Shown here piece after piece: positions 17,126 through 25,890 of a stretch of 58,227 nucleotides of DNA. Within the stretch, counting starts at the first letter, position 1. The number at the start of each line of letters is the position of its first letter. Made by a program: the position numbers and the translations under genes. The stretch lies in NCBI GenBank assembly GCA_022566535.1, contig JADFIR010000016.1, positions 1 through 58,227 on the forward strand, in the 5' to 3' direction. A model generated the notes under the pieces. The model was given only the letters and a program-made list of their open reading frames with translations, was not told the origin of the DNA and did not search any database. This DNA comes from Planctomycetota bacterium. Its GTDB lineage: Bacteria; Planctomycetota; Phycisphaerae; Phycisphaerales; SM1A02.

Positions 17126-19527
17126 GGGCCAACGCATCGTGCCGGTGGGCCCACACCCACGCCTTGATCGCGGCTCTGGCCGTGGGCGGTTGGTGGTCAT
17201 CCGCAGGCGCGCAGGAAGCCATCACCGCTGAAACGCTCACTGATGAGCACGTTCAAAAGGCCATCGACGCCATTGTCCAGGAGCTCTATTCGCGCAAGAG
17301 TCCCGAGCGTTTCTGGGAGCCGAAGACGCCCCCGCGAGGCGAGAGCATCAAGCAAGGCGGCGGGTACACCGCGCTGACCGTGCTGGCGCTGCTCTACGCC
17401 GGCCAGTCGTACCAAGACTCGCGGCTGCGCGACGCCGTCACCTATCTCGAGCAGGCCGCGATGCAGGGCACGTATGCGGTGGCGGTACGAGCCAACGTCT
17501 GGGCGATGCTCCCGCCGAAGTTCAACGACCTTCTCATCGCCGACACCCAATGGCTGATCGACGGCTTCAGCGAGCGGGCCGGCGGCTGGACGTATCAGCA
17601 GCAGCCCAACTCCAGGCGGCGCGACAACTCCATCACGCAATATGGCGCACTCGCCTGGTGGGAAGCAGCCAAGCGCGGCGCCTGCATCGAGCGCCGATAC
17701 TGGCAGATACTCGAAGACCGCTTCCTCGAAATGCAACTGGCCGACGGCGGCTGGAACTACACCGGCGATGGGCCGGCCACGGGCTCGATGACCACCGCCG
17801 GGCTGGCCACCCTCTTCATCACCCAAGACTTCCTTCATGCAGACGCAGCGGTCGAACTCAGATCCACCTCCGGCAGCCGAAACGAGCTCGCGATCGCCCG
17901 CGGCTTGCATTGGATGCAACAGAACTTCTCACCCACTGAAAACCCCGGCCGAGACCAGCACTTCTTCTACTACCTCTACGGGGTCGAGCGAGTGGGCCTA
18001 GCCAGCGGCTACAAATATTTCGGCCCCCACGATTGGTATCGCCAGGCGGCAGCCGAGCTTGTCCGCCGGCTGTGTCGATGGAACCCCGCCGAGCGCATGA
18101 TGACCGTTCATCAAAAGATGGGCGGGAATTCGAGAGGAGCGAAAGTCCGCGTTCGCCACCTCGCCTTCGGCTTGCTGTTTCTCAGCCGAGGCCGGGTCCC
18201 CGTCGCCATCAACAAGCTCCACGTACCGGGCATGGCCTGGAACAATCGGCCGCGAGATGTCGCCAACCTCTCCCGCTGGCTCACCGAGAAAACCGAAACC
18301 GCGCTGAACTGGCAGATCGTTCGCATCGACACTGACCCGCAGGACTGGCTGGACGCGCCCGTGCTCTACCTCGCTTCACACGAACAACTGCCGTGGTTGA
18401 GGAGACCGGAGGCGAACGCTCACCACGATGTCCAGGAAGATCGCATCGGACCGCTGGAAAAGCTGAAGCGCTATCTCGATCTCGGCGGTCTGCTGTTTGC
18501 CGTCAACGAGGGCCCCTCGCGCGCTTTTGCGAAATCTATTGAGCAGGCCGGCGAGCAGATGTACCCGCAATATGACTGGCGGACACTGCCCAACGACCAC
18601 TGGGCCTACACGATCTTGTTGCCCGTCGGCGGCAAGCGCCCCGCCTTGCGCGGTCTTTCCAACGGGGTGCGCGAGCTCATCATCGCCTCACGCACTGACT
18701 TCTCGCGCCGCTTCCAGGTGCGTGGTGCGAAGGATGACAGCGCATACCTCACGGCCGGCAACATCTACTTCTACGCATCGGAAATGAATCGCCCCCGTCC
18801 CCGCCTCGCCCGGCATTTTCTTTCTCCCTCTCCCTTTTCAAGGGAGAGGGTTGGGGTGAGGGTTCAAACCAACAACCAGCAACCGACCATCCGCATCAGC
18901 ATCGTCCGCGCGCAGCATCAGGGCAACTGGAAGCCCGAGCCGCAGGCCCTGCCTGTCTTCGCCACGTTCCTGGCCCAGCAGCGGCAGATCAATGTCAACA
19001 TCATCGATCGTCCTCTGTCGGAGATTCACCAGCTTACCCCCCGGCCGATGCTGGTGATCGTCAACGGAATCGACGCCCACGACTTCACGGCCGAGCAGCG
19101 GACTGCGATTGGCGCGTATGTCGAAGCCGGTGGCGTGATTCTGTTCGAGACCCCCGGCGGCCGGGGCGACTTTACATTGTCCGCTGAGCAGACCTGCACC
19201 GAGATCTTTCGGGGACTGGCGAAGCCAATTCTTCCCCTACTGCACAGCCGCATCATCACAGGAAACGATTTGCCCGGGGCGACGCGTCTATCGCGCCTCG
19301 ACTACCGCCCGTTCGCACTGGAAATGTTCGCCGCCCGCGAAACCACTCCGCGCCTGCGGGGCATGCTCATCGACGGGCAGCCACGTGTGCTGTTTTCCCG
19401 CCAGGACATTTCCCACGGCCTGCTCGACCAACCGTGCTGGGACATCGCCGGCTACACCACCGAATCCGCCCGCAACCTCCTGGGCAACATCGTGCAGCAC
19501 GCGATAGCGCTGTCACTTGGACACTGA
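17122..19527 (+). CDS. Exported prenyltransferase-fold plus DUF4159 protein
   Basis: 801 residues with a cleavable signal ('ALAVGGWWSSAGAQ'). Residues about 40-330 form repeated alpha-hairpins with 'QLADGGWNYTGDG', as in squalene-cyclase/prenyltransferase barrels. Residues about 365-790 match DUF4159, a planctomycete-rich domain related to class I amidotransferase-like folds ('PVLYLASHEQLPW', 'LGGLLFAVNE', 'GVILFETPGGRGDF'). It starts on the ATGA overlap with sppA. At residues about 568-580 a palindromic repeat is translated in frame ('SPSPFSRERVGVRV'), which looks like an insertion between the two halves of the DUF4159 part. Role unknown. Confidence 0.8.
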   Translation: MRANASCRWAHTHALIAALAVGGWWSSAGAQEAITAETLTDEHVQKAIDAIVQELYSRKSPERFWEPKTPPRGESIKQGGGYTALTVLALLYAGQSYQDSRLRDAVTYLEQAAMQGTYAVAVRANVWAMLPPKFNDLLIADTQWLIDGFSERAGGWTYQQQPNSRRRDNSITQYGALAWWEAAKRGACIERRYWQILEDRFLEMQLADGGWNYTGDGPATGSMTTAGLATLFITQDFLHADAAVELRSTSGSRNELAIARGLHWMQQNFSPTENPGRDQHFFYYLYGVERVGLASGYKYFGPHDWYRQAAAELVRRLCRWNPAERMMTVHQKMGGNSRGAKVRVRHLAFGLLFLSRGRVPVAINKLHVPGMAWNNRPRDVANLSRWLTEKTETALNWQIVRIDTDPQDWLDAPVLYLASHEQLPWLRRPEANAHHDVQEDRIGPLEKLKRYLDLGGLLFAVNEGPSRAFAKSIEQAGEQMYPQYDWRTLPNDHWAYTILLPVGGKRPALRGLSNGVRELIIASRTDFSRRFQVRGAKDDSAYLTAGNIYFYASEMNRPRPRLARHFLSPSPFSRERVGVRVQTNNQQPTIRISIVRAQHQGNWKPEPQALPVFATFLAQQRQINVNIIDRPLSEIHQLTPRPMLVIVNGIDAHDFTAEQRTAIGAYVEAGGVILFETPGGRGDFTLSAEQTCTEIFRGLAKPILPLLHSRIITGNDLPGATRLSRLDYRPFALEMFAARETTPRLRGMLIDGQPRVLFSRQDISHGLLDQPCWDIAGYTTESARNLLGNIVQHAIALSLGH
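18826..18850. repeat. Palindromic repeat inside the DUF4159 gene
   Basis: CCCTCTCCCTT (18826-18836), a 3-nt loop, and AAGGGAGAGGG (18840-18850) form a perfect 11-bp hairpin, followed by TTGGGGTGAGGGT. It is read through in frame as SPFSRERVGVRV. A related, imperfect copy is in mnmA at 42888-42914. Confidence 0.85.
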
Positions 19528-19562
19528 GCATATCGCGGCTCAGTACGCACGAATCTGATGCC

Positions 19563-21785
19563 TCACTGCGCTGTCGCGCGTTGGTGCGCCACAACCACGC
19601 GGATGATCTCGTACGGCACCGTCTCGTCGAGGTACTCGTAGATCGGCTTCAACCGGTCCGCGGCCAAGACGGCTGCCGCCTCGGTCACGCGCTTGTAGAC
19701 CGCATCGTTCACCCATGCGTCAACGCGATCGGGTCGCTGTGCCTGCACGAACTCGTCCAGATAGCCGAAGACCGTGCTGGGCTTGCGGCCGGTGGAGCGT
19801 GCCACCGCCTCGACGCTCGCGCCGCGCGCAAACATCCGCATCGCCTCTTCCTTCTCGGGATTCGGTTTGGCGGATTGGGCGCGCTCCGGCTGCACGATCA
19901 TTGCGACGTCGGTCGCCAAGTCATGCTCCTGGCAATATGCCTTGATCGCCTCAACAAACGTCGGCCCGAGATCAGCGAGCTTCTTCTCGCCCACGCCGTG
20001 AACGATTCGAAATATCTGCGGTGTGCTGGGGCGAATGCGCGCCATTGATCGAAGCGATGTATCGCCAAAAATGACATAGGCCGGCACCGAGCGCTCCTGA
20101 GCGATCTCTCTTCGTAGATTCCTCAATTCCTCAAATAACCCACGATCAACACCTTCCCATGACTCCCCAGCCGCTTGCGGCTTCGCGCCTGCCCCCAGTT
20201 GAGGATCAACCAGCGGAACTTCCTTCTGACCGCGCAGCACAGCCCCTGCGGACTTGCTCGGCCCAAGCACCGGATACTCGCCACCCGTACGATCAATCAA
20301 GCCGAGATCGATGAGCTGATACACGAGATTCATAACAACCATTTCCGCAAGGTCCTTTAGCAATCCATAGGTGCTGAGTTGATCGTGCCTCCAATTGCGG
20401 ATCGCCTCGGTGTTCGCCCCCCGCAAGACATTGACAATATGTTGCACACCCCGGCGCTGATCCATCAGATCCAGCCTCGCGACACAGGAGAGGATCTTGC
20501 GGGCAATCGCGGTCGAATCGGCCATGCCTTCGACCTCGCCAAGGCACACGTCGCACGCGCCGCAGTCGGGCGATTCGTACGCCTGTCCGAAATACTGCGA
20601 CAGCGCTCGATGGCGACATTGCAACGTGCTGCACAATCCCTGCATGTGCCCCAGTAGCTCCAACTGGGCTGCAACAATCGCTTGGGAATCCGCGTCGTCA
20701 GCCCCTTCGGCACTGCGCTCAAACAGGCGAGTCCATTTCAGAAAATCGGCCGCCGAATACAGCATCACACATTCAGCTTCCAGGCCGTCACGTCCGGCCC
20801 GGCCAGTCTCCTGCTGATAGTGCTCGATCGACTTGGGCATCGCCGCATGAATGACGCAGCGCACGTTGGAGCGATCGATCCCCATGCCGAAGGCGACGGT
20901 GGCGACGATCACGTCGAGCCGGTCCTCCGCAAACTCGTCCTGTGTCCTGCGACGTTGATTCCTATCCATTCCCGCGTGGTACGCCGCCGCGTTGATCCCG
21001 TTGGCATTCAGCACCGACGCCAGTCTCTCCGTGTCGTTGCGCGAGATGCAATACACGATCACCGCTTCCTGCGGATGCCTGCGAATCACCTCGATGACTT
21101 GCGCATACAGATCGACCCGAGGCAGGATTCGATAGCTCAGGTTCGCCCGATCGAAGTTCCCCACCAACACCTCGGGGTCGTCGAGCTTCAGTTGCTCGAT
21201 GATGTCGCTGCGGACGCGCGGCGTCGCGGTGGCGGTGTAGGCATGTACACTCACCTTACCGAAGCGCTGCTTGAGCATGGCCAGTTGCCGATACTCCGGC
21301 CGAAAGTCGTGACCCCAGTGGCTGATGCAGTGCGCCTCGTCGATGGCAAATGCCGTCACCCCGAGCCGGTTGACCAGGTCCATGAACGACGACGTGATCA
21401 AGCGCTCCGGCGAAACAAACAGCAACCGCACTTCCCCTGCGTTGAGTCGATCGAAGATGACACGTTTCTCAGAGGCGTCAAGATTGCTGTGGATCGCCTC
21501 GGCGGGATAGCCACAGGCCCGCAAACCGTCCACCTGATCTTTCATCAACGAGATCAACGGCGACACCACGATATCCGTGCGCTGCTGCAGGATCGGCGGG
21601 ACCTGGTAACACAACGACTTCCCCCCGCCGGTTGGCATGACCACCATCGAATCGCGCCGTTCAAGCCCAGCCTGGATCGCTTCGCGCTGCAACGGCCACA
21701 GACGATCGAACCCCCAGAAACGCCGAACCGTTTCGAGGATGCGTGTTTCGTGTTGCTCCGGCGCGACCGTCCCGACCCTCGTCAT
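19563..21785 (-). CDS. recQ: ATP-dependent DNA helicase RecQ
   Basis: 740 residues. 3'-5' DNA helicase of recombination and repair. Walker A 'MPTGGGKSLCYQVP' (about residues 50-63), DEAH box in 'AFAIDEAHCISHWGHDFRPE', motif VI 'QQETGRAGRDG'. Zinc-binding Cys residues in 'CRHRALSQYFG' and 'CGACDVCLG', winged-helix RQC, then an HRDC domain ('QERSVPAYVIFGDTSL') and a C-terminal helix-turn-helix of the 'VEAVARSTGRKPSTVFGYL' type. The linker before HRDC contains a palindromic repeat (20171-20188). Convergent with the DUF4159 gene. The start has no Shine-Dalgarno but a TACACT hexamer 7 nt upstream. Confidence 0.96.
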   Translation of the reverse strand: MTRVGTVAPEQHETRILETVRRFWGFDRLWPLQREAIQAGLERRDSMVVMPTGGGKSLCYQVPPILQQRTDIVVSPLISLMKDQVDGLRACGYPAEAIHSNLDASEKRVIFDRLNAGEVRLLFVSPERLITSSFMDLVNRLGVTAFAIDEAHCISHWGHDFRPEYRQLAMLKQRFGKVSVHAYTATATPRVRSDIIEQLKLDDPEVLVGNFDRANLSYRILPRVDLYAQVIEVIRRHPQEAVIVYCISRNDTERLASVLNANGINAAAYHAGMDRNQRRRTQDEFAEDRLDVIVATVAFGMGIDRSNVRCVIHAAMPKSIEHYQQETGRAGRDGLEAECVMLYSAADFLKWTRLFERSAEGADDADSQAIVAAQLELLGHMQGLCSTLQCRHRALSQYFGQAYESPDCGACDVCLGEVEGMADSTAIARKILSCVARLDLMDQRRGVQHIVNVLRGANTEAIRNWRHDQLSTYGLLKDLAEMVVMNLVYQLIDLGLIDRTGGEYPVLGPSKSAGAVLRGQKEVPLVDPQLGAGAKPQAAGESWEGVDRGLFEELRNLRREIAQERSVPAYVIFGDTSLRSMARIRPSTPQIFRIVHGVGEKKLADLGPTFVEAIKAYCQEHDLATDVAMIVQPERAQSAKPNPEKEEAMRMFARGASVEAVARSTGRKPSTVFGYLDEFVQAQRPDRVDAWVNDAVYKRVTEAAAVLAADRLKPIYEYLDETVPYEIIRVVVAHQRATAQ
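20171..20188. repeat. CCGCTTGCGG-type repeat inside recQ
   Basis: CCGCTTGCGG followed by CTTCGCGC, identical in core to the copies at 21800-21818 and 39413-39429. It lies in the recQ linker at about residue 532 and is read as 'GAKPQAAGES'. Confidence 0.65.
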
Positions 21786-21792
21786 AGCAGGA

Positions 21793-21798
21793 AGTGTA
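21793..21798 (-). promoter_or_regulatory. TACACT -10 element 7 nt before recQ start
   Basis: Minus strand reads TACACT, 7 nt, ATG 21785. No ribosome-binding site. Confidence 0.5.
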
Positions 21799-21799
21799 A

Positions 21800-21849
21800 C
21801 CGCTTGCGGCTTCGCGCGTACTCGCGCGAGCCGGGTTGTGTCAACCCGG
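21800..21849. repeat. Two palindromic repeats upstream of recQ
   Basis: CCGCTTGCGGCTTCGCGCG (21800-21818) and CCGGGTT-gtgtc-AACCCGG (21831-21849). The second matches the element at 12384-12402 except that two stem pairs are swapped while the gtgtc loop is unchanged. Confidence 0.7.
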
Positions 21850-21966
21850 TTCGCCCCCCCTCACCAAACCCCGTCCGTTCCGCACCGCACCGCCAACCCA
21901 TCCCTCACGTGAACCAGGGCGACGCGCTCCGGCTCGCTCAGCTTGTCGTAATCGCTCTGCTCGCAG

Positions 21967-22398
21967 ATGATGGTCCGTATGAGCGATGACGCCAAGCAAG
22001 CCGCGGCGCTGCGGGTCGTGATGATGCCGCGGGACGCGAACGTCTACGGCACGATCTTCGGCGGGGTGATCCTCTCCTATATCGACCAGGCGGGATTCAT
22101 CGAGGCCCGCAAGCACGGCCTGCACCGGTGGGTCACCGTCTCGATCGAAAAGGTCGATTTTCGCGCGCCGGTCTTCATCGGTGACGTGGTGAGCTTCCTC
22201 ACCTCGACAGAATCGACCGGCACATCATCGGTGAAGGTCCGGGTCCGCGTCGAGGCTGAGCGCTACCGCAGCGGTCAGACTGTGCCCGTGACCGAGGCGA
22301 GGCTGACCATGGTCGCCATCGACGCGGCCGGCAAACCGATCCCGTTCGACTCGCCGCCCAGCGTCGGGCCGAAAGACCGCGAGCAGCCAGCTTCATGA
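21967..22398 (+). CDS. Acyl-CoA thioesterase (hotdog fold)
   Basis: 143 residues from ATG 21967; ATG 21970 and 21979 are alternatives. Hotdog-fold YciA/BACH type: 'ALRVVMMPRDANVYGTIFGG' then 'VILSYIDQAGFIEARKH', with the catalytic Asp in YIDQA and 'VDFRAPVFIGDVVSFL'. It cleaves acyl-CoA to free acid and CoA in the cytoplasm. Its stop overlaps the purN start by 4 nt, so the two are co-translated although functionally unrelated. Confidence 0.85.
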   Translation: MMVRMSDDAKQAAALRVVMMPRDANVYGTIFGGVILSYIDQAGFIEARKHGLHRWVTVSIEKVDFRAPVFIGDVVSFLTSTESTGTSSVKVRVRVEAERYRSGQTVPVTEARLTMVAIDAAGKPIPFDSPPSVGPKDREQPAS

Positions 22399-23027
22399 GC
22401 GAGCCACTGCGATTGGGCGCACTGATCAGCGGCGGCGGGCGCACGCTCAAGAATATTCTCGATCGCATCGATGAGGGATCACTACGCGCGTCGGTTGAGC
22501 GCGTAATCTCCTCACGGGCCGATATCACCGGCGTCAAGCTGGCCAAGCAGCGCGGCCTCGACGTGCGTATCGCCGCCCGGTGCGATTTCGCCGCCGAGCA
22601 CGATATGCATGATGCGATCACCGCCTGGCTGGTCGAGGGGCGAGTTGATCTTGTGTGCCTGTGCGGGTATCTGCGCTGGCTACGTGTGGATGAGCCGTTC
22701 CAAGACCGAGTGCTGAATATACATCCGGCGCTGCTGCCGCACTTCGGGGGTAAAGGCATGTACGGCCTGAGCGTGCACCGAGCGGTGCTCAAATCACGGC
22801 GGCGATTCTCCGGCTGCACGGTCCACTTTGTGGATGATCAGTACGACCATGGGCCGATCATCCTCCAACGGATCTGCCCGGTCGAGCCGGATGACGACGC
22901 GGACAGCCTCGCCGCTCGCGTGTTCAAAGAGGAATGCGTTGCCTACCCGGAAGTGATCCGCATGTTCGCCGATGGACGATTGCAACTTGTCAACGGGCGC
23001 GCGCAAATCAGCGCCAAGACGGAATAA
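22395..23027 (+). CDS. purN: Phosphoribosylglycinamide formyltransferase
   Basis: 210 residues. Transfers formyl from 10-formyl-THF to GAR in purine synthesis. 'LGALISGGGRTLKNILDRI' is the phosphate-binding start; the catalytic region is 'NIHPALLPHFGGKGMYG' followed by 'HRAVLKSRRRFSGCTVHFVD' and 'DHGPIILQ', with the Asn-His-Asp triad in place. ATG overlaps the thioesterase stop. Confidence 0.92.
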   Translation: MSEPLRLGALISGGGRTLKNILDRIDEGSLRASVERVISSRADITGVKLAKQRGLDVRIAARCDFAAEHDMHDAITAWLVEGRVDLVCLCGYLRWLRVDEPFQDRVLNIHPALLPHFGGKGMYGLSVHRAVLKSRRRFSGCTVHFVDDQYDHGPIILQRICPVEPDDDADSLAARVFKEECVAYPEVIRMFADGRLQLVNGRAQISAKTE

Positions 23028-23031
23028 TACT

Positions 23032-23059
23032 TGCCTCCGGCTGTAACGCGGTTAGATTT
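23032..23059 (+). promoter_or_regulatory. Sigma70-like promoter TTGCCT-N16-TAGATT
   Basis: TTGCCT (23032-23037) and TAGATT (23054-23059) with a 16-nt spacer, 43 nt before the metalloprotease-like gene at 23102. A ribosome site (GGAGG) follows, so this transcript would carry a leader. Confidence 0.45.
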
Positions 23060-23101
23060 GGCATGTAACGCCAATTCACCGACGGCGCTTGGAGGCGGAA
23101 G

Positions 23102-24310
23102 ATGGACAATACAGCGAGGCTGGGGCGCCTGGCGGCGATCATCATCGCTGCGCTGCTATGTGGCGAGGCTTGGGGTCAGACGAGCGCGATCCGACGGGAG
23201 ATCTACAGCCGGCTAGACAGCCACGACAACGCGCGGGCGGCAGAATTGATTGAAGCGCATCTCCAGCAGGCCCCCGATGATGCGGTGATGCTCTATAACG
23301 CGGCATGCGTCCGATGCCGGCTGGGGGAGCCGGAAGTCGGCGCGTCCTATCTGATCCGGGCGGTCAAGGCGGGCTTTGCTGATTTCAGTCATATGCGTCG
23401 CGATCCCGATCTGCGCCCCATCCGCGGTCATTCCATCTTTCAGGCCATTCTCGCCGCGCGCGACGCCGCGGACCAAGTGCTCGCCGAGCGGCGGGTGGAA
23501 CGATGGAGGCGTAATCACCCCGGCGACGCCTATCAATACGAGACCGACGTTGCACACCGCATCAATTACATCACCGCACTGCCGGCGCGGGCTCATCAAG
23601 AAATGCGCCGGATGCTCGAAGATCAGGCTGCCGTTTTGAACGAAACGCTCTTCGAGGGGCCGCAGCGGCACTACGTGCTGGTCGCGGTCCCGACGGCCGA
23701 AGACTTGCGCCAAATGTTCGACGAGCCCGGAATCGGCGGTGTCTACACCCATCGTAGCCGCGAATTGATCACGAGTGACATCGGGCGATCACTTCGCCAT
23801 GAGTTCGTACACGTGCTTCATCACAACCACATGGATGAGCTGGGGCAGCAGCATCCGCTTTGGATTCAGGAGGGGATCGCCTCGCTGTATGAGGACTACC
23901 GGCTCGACGCCGGCGGTGCGATCGAGTACGTGGCCAACGACCGTCAAAACATCGCCAAGAAGCTGGCTCGGACCGGCCGTCTCATGCCCTGGCTTCAACT
24001 GGTCGCACTCTCACCGCGCCAGCTGCGGGTGGAGGCGGCTCGCGTCTATCCGCAACTGCGATCAATCTTCCGGTTCATCGCCGAGCAAGACCGGCTCCGG
24101 GCGTGGTACCGCAGCTATATTGACCGCTTCGAACAAGACCCCGCCGGTATCCAATCCCTGGAGAGGGTTTTCGACCGGTCGCTCGAAGACATCGAGGCTC
24201 AATGGCAGCGATGGCTCAACCAGCAGCCGGTGATCGTCTCCGAAGCGATGCTTGGCGCGGCGCAGCGGCCATCGGAGCCGGGCGGCTCGGTGAACACCGA
24301 TGAGGGCTAG
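23102..24310 (+). CDS. Exported gluzincin-like peptidase with TPR-like N-terminus (copy 1)
   Basis: 402 residues. Signal peptide 1-25 ('AWGQ' cleavage). Residues about 35-125 hold a tetratricopeptide-like helical part ('ARAAELIEAHLQQAPDDAVM', then 'LYNAACVRCRLGE'). The zinc motif is HEFVH at 233-237 and the third ligand is probably Glu257 in 'PLWIQEGIA', the pattern of peptidase MA-like gluzincins. It has GGAGGCGGAAG before ATG 23102. Copy 2 directly follows and is about half identical; copy 1 lacks the PDZ domain. Likely periplasmic; substrate unknown. Confidence 0.75.
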   Translation: MDNTARLGRLAAIIIAALLCGEAWGQTSAIRREIYSRLDSHDNARAAELIEAHLQQAPDDAVMLYNAACVRCRLGEPEVGASYLIRAVKAGFADFSHMRRDPDLRPIRGHSIFQAILAARDAADQVLAERRVERWRRNHPGDAYQYETDVAHRINYITALPARAHQEMRRMLEDQAAVLNETLFEGPQRHYVLVAVPTAEDLRQMFDEPGIGGVYTHRSRELITSDIGRSLRHEFVHVLHHNHMDELGQQHPLWIQEGIASLYEDYRLDAGGAIEYVANDRQNIAKKLARTGRLMPWLQLVALSPRQLRVEAARVYPQLRSIFRFIAEQDRLRAWYRSYIDRFEQDPAGIQSLERVFDRSLEDIEAQWQRWLNQQPVIVSEAMLGAAQRPSEPGGSVNTDEG

Positions 24311-24312
24311 GC

Positions 24313-24318
24313 TATCAT
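24313..24318 (+). promoter_or_regulatory. TATCAT -10 element 8 nt before gluzincin copy 2
   Basis: TATCAT ends 8 nt before ATG 24327; no Shine-Dalgarno. It supports 24327 over the upstream ATG at 24300. Confidence 0.4.
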
Positions 24319-24326
24319 CTATCATC

Positions 24327-25763
24327 ATGGGAACACTTCGCCTGCAGACCGTCGCCCTGGTGGTGCTGGCATCTCTGAGCTACGCCGGCCTCACCCCAGC
24401 GTCGGCGGCTCCGGTCTCGCTTGAGCGGCAGATCTTCCGCAGCTTCGATCAGGCCGACTACGCTCGCGCAGCTGAACTGATCGAGCTGCACCTGAAAGAA
24501 TCCCCCAACGACGCGGTCATGCTCTACAACGCCGCGTGCGCCTACAGCCTGCTAGGTAAGCGCGATCGAGCCGCGTCCTTCCTGCTGCGGGCGGTGAAGG
24601 CGGGGATGAACGATCTCGGCCAGATCGTGCGAGATCCGGACCTCGCGGCTATCCGCGATCATCCCACCTACATTGCCGTCCTTGGAGCGCTTGACCGGAC
24701 GGCGAATCGTCAGGCCAACGCGACCCTCGATCAGTGGCGAAACACCTACGGCAACGAGCTGTACCGTTACGAGCGGGACACACAGCGGCGCATCGCTTAT
24801 GCCACCGCGCTGGACCCGAGATCGCAACAGGAGATGCGGCAGATGCTCGAGCGCCAAGCCGACCATCTGCTGGAAACCCTGTTTGAGACGTCACCGAGAT
24901 CATTCCTGCTTATCGCAGTTCCCACCCCGGACGACGCCGACCGCCTCTTCGCCGGCGATCACATCGGCGGCATTTACGACCACAACAAACGGCTGCTCGT
25001 CGCCCGGGATATTGGAGGATCTCTGCGGCACGAATTCGTTCACGCCCTGCACTACGCCCACATGGATCAAATCGGGCAGCGACATCCCCTGTGGATACAG
25101 GAAGGTCTCGCTGCGCTGTACGAGGACTACATTCTCCATGAAGACGGCTCGATCGAGTTCACTCCCAACCAGCGCCACAACATTGCGAGAAGGCGCGCCA
25201 GGGCCGGCACGCTGATGAAATGGAAAGACCTGTTCATCATTTCGGAGGATCGATTCATGGTCAGGGCGACTCAGCTCTATCCCCAGGTGCGGTCGATCTT
25301 CGAGTTTCTTGCCGATCGAGGCAAGATTGGCTGCTGGTATCGCGCGCTGGTTACGAATTTCAGCATCGATCCCACCGGCGCCAAGGCCTTTGAAGCGTGC
25401 TTCGACATGGCGGTGACGGACATCGAGCGAGCCTGGCGTCTTTGGCTGACGGCCAGGCCCATCGTTGACACCATCATCGACGACGGTGACGCCGCCCTGG
25501 GTATCCGCAGCGCACCCAACGCCAGCAACGACGGCGTCCTTATCCGGCGCATTCTGCCGCGGTCGGCGGCCCGGCGGGCCCAGCTGCGCGTCGGCGATGT
25601 AATTGTCTCGGTCGACGGCAAACAAACCCGCTCGATGGCGGAGCTGCGGGCAATTATCGCATCAAAGAAGGTCGGGGAGACAGTGCGGATTCAAGCCCGC
25701 CGCAACGGCGAGTATTTCAAAGTTGTTGTGACGTTGCGGCCTCTTGAGCCGATGATGTGGTAA
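24327..25763 (+). CDS. Exported gluzincin-like peptidase with C-terminal PDZ (copy 2)
   Basis: 478 residues, a tandem paralogue of the preceding gene. Signal peptide ending 'PASAAP', the same TPR-like part, zinc motif HEFVH at 235-239 and 'PLWIQEGLA' at about 254-262. Unlike copy 1 it continues into a PDZ domain (about 390-472: 'DGVLIRRILPRSAARRAQL', 'VGDVIVSVDGKQT'), which usually binds substrate C-termini. The start at 24327 gives a proper signal peptide. The pair arose by duplication followed by gain or loss of the PDZ domain. Confidence 0.78.
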   Translation: MGTLRLQTVALVVLASLSYAGLTPASAAPVSLERQIFRSFDQADYARAAELIELHLKESPNDAVMLYNAACAYSLLGKRDRAASFLLRAVKAGMNDLGQIVRDPDLAAIRDHPTYIAVLGALDRTANRQANATLDQWRNTYGNELYRYERDTQRRIAYATALDPRSQQEMRQMLERQADHLLETLFETSPRSFLLIAVPTPDDADRLFAGDHIGGIYDHNKRLLVARDIGGSLRHEFVHALHYAHMDQIGQRHPLWIQEGLAALYEDYILHEDGSIEFTPNQRHNIARRRARAGTLMKWKDLFIISEDRFMVRATQLYPQVRSIFEFLADRGKIGCWYRALVTNFSIDPTGAKAFEACFDMAVTDIERAWRLWLTARPIVDTIIDDGDAALGIRSAPNASNDGVLIRRILPRSAARRAQLRVGDVIVSVDGKQTRSMAELRAIIASKKVGETVRIQARRNGEYFKVVVTLRPLEPMMW

Positions 25764-25801
25764 GCAGGCGGGCCTTCGGGGTGACCCCCCTGCTGGTATG
25801 T

Positions 25802-25830
25802 TTGAAGGCCTCGGTCCAACGTCCTAGACT
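25802..25830 (+). promoter_or_regulatory. Sigma70-like promoter TTGAAG-N17-TAGACT
   Basis: TTGAAG (25802-25807), 17 nt, TAGACT (25825-25830), 60 nt before the DUF502 gene. It could drive the DUF502-hpf-ptsN run. Confidence 0.5.
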
Positions 25831-25890
25831 ACCGCGACGCGCAAGCCCCATTGCCTCGGGGCGCTCTTGTGCCTGGACAAATCGCGATCA

